Below, piece by piece: positions 54,160-64,000 of a stretch of 64,000 nt of DNA. Origin of the DNA: Acanthosepion esculentum (lineage: Eukaryota; Mollusca; Cephalopoda; Sepiida; Sepiidae). The notes below the pieces were generated by a model that saw only the letters and a list, made by a program, of their open reading frames with translations, did not search any database and had not been told where the DNA came from. The stretch spans positions 16,366,844 through 16,430,843 of the forward strand of contig OZ038480.1 of assembly GCA_964036315.1 (NCBI GenBank). The letters are read 5' to 3'. The position numbers and the translations under genes are program-made. Each line of letters begins with the position of its first letter. Position 1 is the first letter of the stretch.

Positions 54160-54375
54160 ATTTATCCATGTGCCCACGTCACAAAATATGACATATGGCT
54201 GGAGTTTAATGTGGGATTTCAAAAAAGCTGTAAAAAAATTGCTCAAGCCCACTTGGCACTTCCCACTTTTGAGCATGTGCCAGGTATAGGATAATGACCC
54301 CAGCCCCCTCCCAAGGGCGAGGTACTGCTGGGGGGGGGCTTGGGCTTGAACTGATATTAATTTCAACTTCCCCAG
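54160..54375. repeat. dispersed repeat with GC-rich run
   Basis: GAGTTTAATGTGGGATTTC recurs with 18.07 and 44.12 kb; a run of nine G near 54.33 kb. No ORF. Confidence 0.4.
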
Positions 54376-55140
54376 TATAACAATATCATCAGGTATTTAT
54401 ACATATTACTAATGAATGACTTTTATAACATTAGTGGTAATATTTAATTTGCATAACAATTTTTAAAAACATATTTTGATACTTCTTTTGTGATATTTAT
54501 TTTCAATTAAAATTTAACAAATGTCATAAGCAATATTTCAGTTGATCAATTTGTTATTTCTGTATATAAAGAATTAACATCTGCTTTGTCAAAATTCTAT
54601 TGTAAATTTGAAAAACCTACAATGTTCATAATAAGCATTGTTGTTGTCTGCTAAATTATCTAAATAAGTCAAAATAATCTATTCTGATTATTTTAAAACT
54701 GTAACAAATTATTTAGACAAATGAAAAAATAGTAAGTTTGCTGAATTCATTTTTATTGTTTTATTAAATGTTAGACAATTATTCAAATGTTTTTCTTATG
54801 GTTATCTGTATTTAACTGTGTGTCCAGAGTAAGAAATTCAAGTGGACTTGACTAAAAGAACTTTAGAGAATAGATGTCTTGTTGAAAATATTGTTTATCC
54901 AGAAATTTTAGAGAGGTAAAAGTACTTCAATGACAATGTCTCTCTGTTTGTAGCATGAGTATTTGGTTAGTTATGCAAATAATAACTCCACATACCAGAA
55001 ATTCAGACAGAAGATATCCACTTGTATACAGTTTTGTTTACTTATGCATAAATATCCACTGTTTCTATTTTCTGCAATATAACTTCTTTTTCTCATCCAT
55101 TTTTAATATTGTTGGAAACTGTATAGAGGATAGTAGGTTA
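54376..55140. other. no recognised feature
   Basis: AT-rich; nothing recognised. Confidence 0.4.
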
Positions 55141-55144
55141 TTAC

Positions 55145-55460
55145 TTAAGGTTGTCTTACCTTTGTTGCAGGTGTTATATAAGCCCTCAAATAGATAATGA
55201 ATGATGAAAAACAACAAACAAAATGAAGGCTTGAGTAAAAAAATATTGCCAAGTTTATTTTCTTAAAGAAGATAAAAAATAAGGTTATACTGCACGAGGC
55301 AAAAAATATCTCGGAATGTTCTCCATTTACGAATAATTTGTTGCACAGTGTTGATATGCACTCTGAACCATAGTTTAAACAAGATTTGTTTATCATCTGG
55401 AAAAAATAAACAATTTTAAAAATATTTTAGGGCTTCACTTACTTTTGCACAGCACTGTAT
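55145..55460 (-). pseudogene. Tc1-like element fragment
   Basis: The minus strand begins ATACAGTGCTGTGCAAAAGT AAGTGAAGCCC, resembling Tc1-type inverted repeats, and then encodes INKSCLNYGSECISTLCNKL, weakly like an N-terminal transposase helix. The right side is lost. Confidence 0.45.
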
Positions 55461-55539
55461 ATTCAGTTATTCAATTATTTTATATTATTGACTCCCAACA
55501 AATATCAAACCTATTTTATGCTAAAATTGTTTTTTTTGT

Positions 55540-56125
55540 TTTGTTTTTTTAAGCATTTCACCCCAAGCAAGGTGGGAAGCCACTAGCACGCAAGGGGTTA
55601 CAGAGAGTTGGAGCAAGAGCAAAGAGAAGTGATAGAGGAAAGGATGAAGAGAAGGATAGGGGATAGATCAAAGCATCTGGAGACGTTGATTGACATTACA
55701 TTTGAATAGTTGGAGATTATAGCTATCAGGAAAACAGGAAGAGTGGAGGGAGTTCCACAGGCGAGAGGTGTGAGACATGAAGCTATTGGAGTAGAAGAGA
55801 TGGCTACATTTAACAGTTTTGACAGTGAACTGGTGTGAGCAAGATGTCAGCCTAGTAGAACACTTAAATTCATGAAGTTTGGGAACCAGCGAATACAGCT
55901 CCTCGGAGCAGTTACCATGAAAGTATTTGTAAAAAAGACAGAGGGAAGCTCTCAGTTGTGGAACATGCTGAGAAGAGAATAATCCACTTCGAGAAAGAGA
56001 GCTATTTATGGTGTCATGGAGCATCTCATTGTGCTCAAGTGGGATAGTCCATTGCTTGGGCTGTGATTGGCTGCTGGTACATGAGTGGAGGTATTTCTGT
56101 ATAAATACCAGCTTCATTCATCAGT
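55540..56125 (-). pseudogene. jockey/CR1-like LINE C-terminus and 3' tail
   Basis: Minus-strand frame MKLVFIQKYLHSCTSSQSQP, then LRASLCLFYKYFHGNCSEEL, YSLVPKLHEF, SHTSRLWNSLHSSCFPDSY, NLQLFKCNVNQRLQML and a 3' tail TTCCCACCTTGCTTGGGGTG followed by AAAAAAACAAAACAAAA. Related to 52.7-54.1 and 27.6-28.2 kb. The residues before LRASLCLFY are probably not LINE-derived. Confidence 0.78.
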
Positions 56126-56225
56126 CAGTTTCCAGGCTTTGTATTGAGTTCAACCTGTTTTATTTTTGTCTGCCAGCTGGATGCTAGCTGGGACCCTTAC
56201 GCCAGTAAGTGTTGTTATTCTACAG

Positions 56226-56845
56226 TTTGGTTGTTTGTTTGTTTTATGGCATATCGATCTCAGTGGGTCATTTAATCCCAACAAAATTTCGAAATAGATT
56301 CATAGCGGTTTGGTTTGTTTTGTTATGTTTTACGGCATATCAACGTCAGTTAGTCATTTAATCCCAACAAAATTCTCAAATAGATTCATAGCGGTTTGGT
56401 TTGGTTTGTTTTGTTTTGTTTTACAGCATATCAACCTCAGTGGGTCATTTAATGCCAACAAAATTTTGAAATAGATTCATAGCGGTTTGTTTTGTTTTAC
56501 GGCATATCAAACTCAGTGGTTCATTTAATGCCAACAAAATTTTGAAATAGATTCATAGCGGTTTGGTTTGGTTTGTTTTGTTTTGTTTTACGGCATATCA
56601 ACCTCAGTGAGTCATTTAATGCCAACAAAATTTTAAAATAGATTCATAGCGGTTTGGTTTGGTTTGTTTTGTTTTGTTTTACGGCATATCAACAGCAGTG
56701 GGTCATTTAATGCCAACAAAATTTTTAAATAGATTTATAGCGGTTTTGTTTGTTTTGTTTTGTTTTACGGCATGTCAACCTCAGTGGGTCATTTAATGCC
56801 AACAATATTTTGAAAAAGATTCATAGCGGTTTGGTTTGTTTTCCC
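56226..56845. repeat. satellite array of ~77-91-bp units
   Basis: Seven units, each TTTTACGGCATATCAACxTC, AGTGGGTCATTTAATGCCAA, CAAAATTTTGAAATAGATTC and ATAGCGGTTTGGTTTG. Spacing alternates among about 77, 84 and 91 bp because the (GGTTT)n/(GTTTT)n stretch varies. The unit equals the terminal module of the dispersed elements at 19.8 and 60.3 kb. Confidence 0.9.
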
Positions 56846-56869
56846 TTCGGAAAATTTAACAGCTAAGGT

Positions 56870-58380
56870 TCCTCTTTCTTACACACTGTTTGTTGAGGTG
56901 TATGTTATAATTTCTTTGCGTGGGACACTTGTATATATGTATATATTTAATTTTGTGTACAATGTAGCATTATAAACTTCTCTGTGAACTAAGCATGTGT
57001 GTTATTCTTTTTCCATTCAGCTATTCTGTTTTATCCGTGAAGTATCAGTGTTGTTATATCATGGATATAGCAAAGCTCATAACGAGAGAAATGTATTAGG
57101 GAAAATTAATATTCCTTTCCCATATTCTTGTTTTAGGACTAAAAGGAAAAGAAAGTTCAGTGAAGTGGCAGAATAATCCCTGTAAGGCAAGAGGGCCATC
57201 TACCCAGTGAATGTCTTGGTCACACATCTCTTGCTCATTCCCTGTTAAGTAATAATAATAAAAAGTCAGTCTTTTTTCAAAAGGGGAAAGATGTTTCATG
57301 AGAACTTGTTTGGTGGAACACTGCTTACATAGACTAAACAGGTCATGTGATATAGAAGTGTGGGCAGTTTAAAATAAAGCGGACGATTGTGAGGACTGTA
57401 TGGGAGTAAATAATTATAAACACCCTAACATTTATATATACAAAAATACTCATAAAAAAATGAGAAACAGCAAGACATGGAAACAACAAAATGAGTATTA
57501 TTTATTATCTGGTTGTTATGTGGTGTTGGAAACACGAGAGACAGTAATACTGAGTGAAATTGTGGGTTTGGGGTCAAATGTAGATCAAATATGGATCGGA
57601 ATCTGACAGAATGATAAGATAATAAGTAAAATGTATATGTCTTGTATTTTTCTTCATAGATGTTTGTAATGAGTATCCAAATAATTTAGTTGAAAAAATA
57701 CAAGAAGTGTCTGGAGTTTTCTTACCTCAAATTTTTGTTGAGTGCAAAAAGGTAAATGTTGCTATTATGGCCTGAAAAAGGAAAAGGTGATAAAATTTTT
57801 GTTGATGCATATGTTAACAACCTGTCTGTGTGAACCCCTTGTCTGATAATGATAATGTTGTGTGTTTGTGTGTAGAGGAGAAAAGTGGGATTAATTCTCA
57901 TTGGTCTAGAATGAGTGAATTAATAATAATTATAATTGTTATAATTATTTTTTTGACACTATAATTAATTTTTATTTATTTATTTTTTATGGACATGACA
58001 AAGTGACAGTATAATTATTTTTTATTTATATATTTTATTATGGACATAACAGAATGAACAAGTCTTGTGTTGTGTATTGTCAGCGGCCATAGAGAATGAG
58101 CATGGAATAGTATTTCTTTCATCTTCAATGATTTCATCACAGATATTCAGATAGTTCATCTGTAACTGTCAGTACACTGCATTGATTGGCAACAAAAGAA
58201 TAAATTCTTGAAGGCAAAACTCAAATTTATATCTGTTTGCCTCAGGAAGTCTGGGTAACTGTAGCAGCTTCTTTGCCAGTTAAGCCTTACACAGGGCAGA
58301 CTGGCCAGGGTGTCAAATTGCCTGATGGAGTGGGCCCCTTATATCAAATAAAAATGCAATAAAGAAACAAAAAAAAGAGA
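56870..58380. other. no recognised feature
   Basis: AT-rich; small ORFs with no recognised family. Confidence 0.4.
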
Positions 58381-59592
58381 ATTGTTTTAGTAATAAAAAT
58401 GGAGAACTTTATAGTCATCTGCACACTATCAGTTACTCATGTTCAATGTGAGAGGACATTTTCAAAAGTAAATATCATAAAGACAAATTTATGAAATTTG
58501 CTATGAAGGATTTGGAATAATACATGTTATCCATTAAAAAAAATTGTTAGCTCAGGGGTTGGGCAAGCTATGGCCCATGGGCTGCATGCGTCTTGCCAAA
58601 AGAATTCATGCAGCCTGCCAAATGTCAGTAAATCTGAAAGAGAAAGTTACCAAGCAGTGCCAAATAATATTGTCAGTATTTTGTTTACTTCCTGCAGGTG
58701 TGTACCTATGTGTAGGAAAGTGCTGATCAAAAGGTTACAGACACCGAAGGTCTTCACTAGGACTGAGTGACTCCCAACTCGAGCTCAAGTTGGTAATAAT
58801 GGTTAATCTGGCAACTTTGTTACCGTGCCAATGATTTTATTGCCTTTCATTTGAATCATTTCAGTGTCCTGGCAGATGCTAAAGACTTAAACATGGAGTG
58901 TTTTATTTCAGCCTAGCTTTTATTATCTTACAAATTTTACCCAAAATGACTTATTCAAAGCCATCTGAAAAGCGAAAAATTGAAAACGAATGCTGAGTGT
59001 TTAACAAAGAGTGGCCTGAACAGCATTTGTTTACTGACATTGGAGTTAAAGATATATGTTTGATTTGTCAGGAAACAGTTGCTGTGTTCAAGGAATACAA
59101 TTTGAAATGACACTTTCAAACCAAGAATGCCAACTTTAGACACAGTTTATCAAAGCAAGAACTGCAAAAGAAGGCAACTGATCTGGTAAATGGTTTGAAG
59201 CAACAGTAAACTGTGTTTGAGAAAACTTCATCTTTACAAAGGAGCGTGACAAATGAAAGTTTTGTATTGGCAAATGAAATTGCAAAGCAAAACAAGTCAT
59301 TTGCAGATGCAGAATTTATTAAAGATTGCATGGTTGATGCTGTCAATGTTGTGTGTTGTCAGTGCTGAGGAAAGGCATATGCAACTTGGTGCCTAATTTT
59401 AACAAAGTGGTAAATAATTGCAGTTTTGGGTTAATATTCGATGTGGCCTGATTAAATTGTGAATTTTTTAATGTGGCCCTTGCACTGAAAAGTTTGCCCA
59501 ACCCTGTGTTAGATGAATTGGACGCAGAAGCAATTATTGGCAAATTTGCACAATCATCTAGTGAACACAAACGATTGCTCTTAATATAGTGA
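58381..59592 (+). pseudogene. hAT transposase C-terminal dimerisation region, interrupted
   Basis: SVTHVQCERTFSKVNIIKTN before the insertion and LDELDAEAIIGKFAQSSSEH after it make up the hATC dimerisation motif (CERxFSxLKxIKT...LxxxDxDxLIxxFAxxK) of hAT transposases. Two stops precede the insertion. Only this C-terminal end of the outer element remains. Confidence 0.72.
58553..59506 (+). mobile_element. short hAT element with BED-finger ORF remnant
   Basis: 954 bp; ends CAGGGGTTGGGCAA and TTTGCCCAACCCTG; 8-bp flanks TGTTAGCT and TGTTAGAT (one mismatch). Inside, from about 58946, MTYSKPSEKRKIENEC, ICLICQETVAVFKEYNL and HFQTKNANFRHSLSKQ are a BED-type zinc finger and following residues as in GTF2IRD2/ZBED-like hAT proteins, continuing to SFADAEFIKDCMVDAVNVVC. 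The catalytic domain is deleted. Confidence 0.85.
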
Positions 59593-59749
59593 ACTACATG
59601 CAATACTTTATTGTGCTTTTGAACTATTTGTTAATGTGTAAACTGAGCAGTAAACTTTTTAAAAATATCAACCAATTACTTAAAATTAAAAAATAAATTA
59701 AAAATTATATTATAATATTCTGTATTTACATTTTGTATCTACTGCCAAT

Positions 59750-60162
59750 AATATGTCCTGGGTATGACAATAAACTACATCTGTGTCCAGGGTAAGACAA
59801 TAAACTACATCCAACAGCAAGGTCTCTGATAAGGTTTTGAGGAGCGTGGAACCACCTCTTAATTGCTGGCGTTCCCAGGTCCACCCTGACCCGGGGTGGT
59901 AGCACCTGTTAGGGTCCCAGCTATGGGCAAATAGTTAACCCTGATACTGATGTAAAAAGCATTATAAAAGTGTAAAAATAGGTTTTAATACCAGAAATAC
60001 TTTGTAAAAAATTATTACCAGAAATAAATCTTTGAAGAAAAAAAATATTACCAGCAATATGTTTTTGAGAAAAAATGTTGCCAGGAATGTGTTTTTGAAG
60101 AAAAAAAATTACCAGCAATACATGTGATTGTACTCAAAAATATGAATAATTGAAAAATGGTT

Positions 60163-60234
<72 letters not shown>

Positions 60235-60355
60235 CACCTTTTTTACCAAACTATTGCTATGAATCTATTTCAGAAATTTTGTTGGCATTAAATGACCCAC
60301 TGAGGTTTTGATATGCCATAAAACAAAACAACCAACCAACCAACTGCCAGTAATA
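59750..60355 (-). repeat. dispersed minisatellite-bearing element, copy C
   Basis: Plus strand reads GGTAAGACAATAAACTACAT (a short duplication of this precedes it), the unique block CCAGCTATGGGCAAATAGTT, four minisatellite units around ATTACCAGCAATA, a TA array, and then the ATGACCCACTGAGGTTTTGA/GCCATAAAACAAAACAACC end module. Inverted relative to copies A and B. Confidence 0.7.
60165..60232. repeat. (TA)n microsatellite
   Basis: TA array within copy C, between its minisatellite and its end module. Confidence 0.95.
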
Positions 60356-61960
60356 TGTACAGAACATGTACACTTAAATTACTAAGAAATACACATTTTT
60401 TCCACAAAAATTTGAATTATACACTTTTTTTTTTCCATATGTATTTTTTGAAAATGTTATATATTTGTAATAAAAATTAAATGATAGCATTGTAGTTGTG
60501 GGTGGGTTCCCTTTGTCTCCTGTTAGCCCATAATTTTTAGACTTACTGATGGAAGATGAAATTTAATAATAAAGGAAGATGAAATTTAATAATAAAGGAT
60601 GTCCTGGGTGTGATATCCTTCTATATGATATCCTGTTTGCTGAATGAAGAAAAACATGGAAGTGCAAAGAGGAAGTGAAATAAAAAAAAAATGATTCATA
60701 TTATGTAATGGGTTTTTCCATGAAAGAGAGAGAAGTGTAAGCATATTAATTTTTGTGTATAAGTGCCTGTATGTGTATGTCTGTGTCTGTATTCGTGTGC
60801 CTGTATGTATTGTGTGTTTATGTGTGTGTAAATCTGCTTAACTGACAAGATACTCCTCTTAATTAAACTGAGGTTACTTTTTGATATCTGTACCTCTCTA
60901 CAAAAAAAAAGAAATGACTTTGACAGATTGTCATATCCAAAATGGTCAGATTAGCCATTTCCTTATGAGGAAACATTTGGCATTCATTGACTGACCAGTT
61001 AGTGTTACTCTTGGTTGAAATTTAAAATATTTCTCTTAAGACAGTTTTTCAGGAAAACAGGTTTCTCAAGTCCACTGTTATTGCTCTTTCTAGAATTTGA
61101 TGGGAGTTTCCTTCCTAACCTTGTGTTTAAGGTAGTGTGGAAAGTCAGTATATTGATTATATCATTATTTTTTCCTTCTAGTGCTATCCATTTTAGTTGT
61201 TGTGGTATTGAAAGTTTTCAGTTTGGTTTTTGTTATTTGGTAAAATTCTTTGATTGTGATTTTCTTGTGCCAATTTATGAAGCCTGATGAATGTCTTTTA
61301 AAACCTAAAGGATTCATTCACTTGATACCATTTTGAATCATTGATCTGAGAAAATGGTAGTTTAGACATTTCTGAATAAGTTGGATGCTATGCATGACAT
61401 CCACATGAGAGTCTAGATTTGATGACGCTATTTAAGAACATGACTCAAGTTCATAAACATATACCTAAGAGAACCTGAGGAACATGTATACTGAATGTTG
61501 TGCCAAAACAACAATGCTGACAATATTAGTTAATACAATTTGGAGATTAATATAAACTGAATAAATTGGAAAATAAGTTTTTGTTTTTATATACAGAATC
61601 TAGGTGAGAAAAAGGTCCTATTTTATAATTTTTTTTCACTTTTTTCAATACAATGTATATACATTTAAAGATATCCATATGTTATGCATCTAGCATTCTT
61701 TGTAAAAATTAGCGTGAAAATGATTTAAAATAAGTTAACTTCCTCTTTGGCTTCTTGGTAAGTGAGAAAGTAAGCGAGGTAGAGAAAAAAAGAAAAGAAA
61801 AATTGTAATAAACTAGAATAGTACCCATAAAAAATGATGTTTTTTATGTATGGATCAGTATTTTTTACTAAGATAAGAATATCTGTATGCTCTGACAAGA
61901 ATCAGCATATTATTTATATGCTTTTTGTACACACACACACTATCTACCTATATATATATA
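60356..61960. other. no recognised feature
   Basis: AT-rich; no domain or repeat boundary recognised. Confidence 0.4.
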
Positions 61961-62365
61961 TATTTTTAATCAATTCACCCCCAAGGAAGGTGATAATGTC
62001 ACTAAGATGCAAGGAGATACTCAATGTGAAAGAGAAGAAAAAGACTTTAAAATGAATCAGAAACCCAATTCTAAACTGGAAACAAGGGATAAACTTCTAC
62101 TCCTGTTCAAAAGATCAGGGAGGAGTGTGAGCTGGATGATAGGTGAACCTATCTACCCCTATTGAGGGAAAAAAAGGATATAAATAGTAAATAAAATTTC
62201 AGAGTTTCGGCAGAGACATTAGAAGTATAGAGTTGAAGTAGACTTTAGAAGGAACTGAGAAACTAATCCTGAACAGGAAACAAGGGATTATCCTTTACTC
62301 CTGTTCAAAAGACCAGGGAGGACTATGAAACAGATATGTTCACCTATCTACTCTTATCAATATAT
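61961..62365. repeat. LINE-tail-like start and ~208-bp tandem duplication
   Basis: TTAATCAATTCACCCCCAAG resembles the minus-strand tail of the jockey/CR1-like LINEs. AGACTTTA(A/G)AA through GGAAACAAGGGAT, TACTCCTGTTCAAAAGA and CAGGGAGGA occurs twice (from about 62043 and 62251). Confidence 0.6.
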
Positions 62366-62559
62366 AAATGGTGTGAACATATAATTTAACACTGTATAGT
62401 AACTGTTTCATACTATAAGCAATCAACAGGCCACCTGTGGACACTATATGTGGACATTATATATAGGCCACTGGGGACCTACGGTAGAAGAGGGAAACTG
62501 GTTTTTCCTATTTTTTTTGTTTTGGATTAATGTTTTAGCTTAAATATAGTGCTGATCTG

Positions 62560-63235
62560 GAGTTTATTCATTTATTTTTATTTTATTGTATTATATTTTA
62601 ATTTTATTTATTTATTATTTTATCTTATGTAACTAATTAATTTATCTGCATTTTCTTTGGTTCTAAAGTTTGGTAGCTGAAATAAAGTTTACTAGATTTA
62701 GGTTATGGTTAATTAGTTGTGATGTGGTTGTAGGTAGCATAGAAGAAATTTGTTTTCATGTCTGCTTTTGGAAATGAGCACTGATCATTTTTTGCAAGTT
62801 TATATTGTTCAGAAAAGTTAATTGTTGTTACTTTCTTTTCTAGGCAAAGGTTATATTCTTTTGAAGTATTATTATAATCTGGGGTTGTTTTCTTATCTTC
62901 CTTGTTATTTTTTATTATTCTGTTAGTTTCCCTGTTATTTTTTGTTTTAGTTTGTGTTTTTGAGATCCCATATGAGTTTTGACAGTGTTATACTAATTGT
63001 ATATTTTTTTTTGTTAAATATTTTGTGTGAGTAGCTTCTCTGTTTTCAGGGGCCATTTGTTATTTTTACATATTTTTTTCTGGGTTTATCTTTGCATCAT
63101 ACATTAGCTTAGTATATTATTTTGTAGGCAGTTATCACTGAGCACACTTTGTTTAGCAGTTACAGATGGTAGTGGTGTTTATATGTGGTGTGCTAGTGAT
63201 TTTTCTGTTGTGCTTTTTATGAGTCAAAGACCATG
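62560..63235 (-). pseudogene. decayed Penelope-like GIY-YIG copy
   Basis: Minus strand: THKKHNRKITSTPHINTTTI then CNC matches IIKKHNRKIINKPHEQIKPT then CNC of the 19-kb copy; further on KYLTKK-type tether and a similar TTTATT-rich 3' side ending AATTTGTTTTCATGTCTGC as at 19.12 kb. Nuclease motifs are largely lost. Confidence 0.68.
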
Positions 63236-63239
63236 GTGA

Positions 63240-63900
63240 TGTACATGGGAGATATCCCCAAACCACTGGCATCATCATTGGCAGCAAACCTGCCAATTTT
63301 ACCACATCTTTTGTATACTTGGGCTCAGAAGTTTCCAACAATGGCAACCTCCATACGAACCTCAAGAGAAGTTGTGGGCTGATCACAGGTGACATAAAAG
63401 ACCTCTGAAGACCACTATGGTAGCATCATGACATCTCATTATGCACCAAGCTATGAGTTTACAAAGCCACCGTCCACTTTGTGCTACTATACGGTACTGA
63501 GACATGATCTTTTAGCAAGACCCTTGTCTCCTACATCCATAACTTCAAGTCTTGCACCCTCAGGAGCATCAAGAGGGTACACTGGTCCAGTTTTGTGTCC
63601 AATGAAGAGTTCTGCACCACTGCTCAGTGCTATGTTCACTGGTTTGGTCATGACCTGTGATGACCTGATGACCACTCGACCTTAGTCAACTACCAATTTG
63701 ACCTGCCATCTGCAATGATGACCTTGTGGCAGACCACATAGCTGTTGGAAGGATGTTGTCTACCAGGTGATTAATCTGGTGGAGGATGTTCCAACACTCT
63801 TCCAAGACAGTGAGAGCTGGAGGGACAAGGTGTGCTCAACACCTTCATGGCTTGAGATTAAGCAGCAGCATTTTTTTATGACTCACAAAATGTTTTCATT
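63240..63900 (+). pseudogene. LINE RT C-terminal fragment
   Basis: Plus-strand frame TGIIIGSKPANFTTSFVYLG, SEVSNNGNLHTNLKR, then in another frame VYKATVHFVLLYGTET and weak remnants of the (R)SIxxxHWSSFxSNEEL region. This is the thumb to C-terminal region of RTE/I-group LINE polyproteins, as seen intact at 12.9-13.6 kb on the other strand. Many stops. Confidence 0.65.
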
Positions 63901-64000
63901 GCAGCAACAGTTGAGTTTTAGAGTGACTTTGTTGAATGTCTTCTGCAGATTGACTTAGGAAAGTGATTGCTGATGTGGTTGATAAATATTTTACCTACTT

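Noticed and set aside
54300..54345. G-quadruplex or telomere-like element at the G9 run
   Set aside because: A single G run without the four spaced runs needed, and no telomeric repeat.

Overview
This is animal (metazoan) nuclear DNA that is AT-rich and almost entirely repeat-derived. I found no convincing host protein-coding gene. The mix of elements suggests a mollusc, most likely a coleoid cephalopod such as an octopus: very long (TA)n arrays, Penelope-like elements with GIY-YIG nucleases, tRNA-derived SINEs, RTE- and jockey/CR1-like LINEs, K02A2.6-type Gypsy elements and a Helitron-like Arg/Gln/Ala repeat ORF. The species call is inference from element families, not from a host gene.

Layout. 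1-3730: the 5' end of a jockey/CR1-like LINE (minus strand), a Penelope-type terminus with a hammerhead-ribozyme fold, a dispersed minisatellite-bearing element, and a hairpin element between (TA)n arrays. 3731-16212: one nested structure. A minus-strand Gypsy element with LTRs at both ends was invaded by a 540-bp solo LTR, a 704-bp LTR, a complete 5021-bp plus-strand Gypsy element (LTRs about 96.5% identical, ATTAT target duplication) and a 3404-bp RTE-like LINE that split its 5' LTR. 16213-20630: (TA)n arrays, a Penelope-like element with a GIY-YIG ORF, and a Helitron-like fragment. 20986-25500: a LINE 3' region carrying a hAT MITE with a perfect 8-bp target duplication, a SINE, and a cluster of palindromic elements among TA microsatellites, one of them made of two inverted tRNA-Ser(CGA)-like halves. 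25500-35960: LINE 3' ends, SINEs, Penelope-like elements, more hairpin/(TA)n elements (one with 150-bp arms) and a second 704-bp LTR. 36243-47225: a mariner split by a 632-bp LTR, SINEs, LINE fragments, a decayed Tc1 transposase and a short mariner with ~70-bp terminal inverted repeats. 47860-64000: LINE RT remnants, a 69-bp tandem repeat that keeps reading frame, a ~90-bp satellite, a hAT inserted in another hAT, and decayed Penelope and LINE sequence.

None of the element proteins looks intact enough to be autonomous. The plus-strand Gypsy element is structurally complete, but its pol is broken at several homopolymer runs and the first catalytic Asp of its integrase is Val. The most interesting pattern is the repeated association of (TA)n arrays with two kinds of neighbour: near-perfect hairpin elements and Penelope/hammerhead termini. 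The TA arrays appear to be a preferred landing site for, or a product of, these elements.
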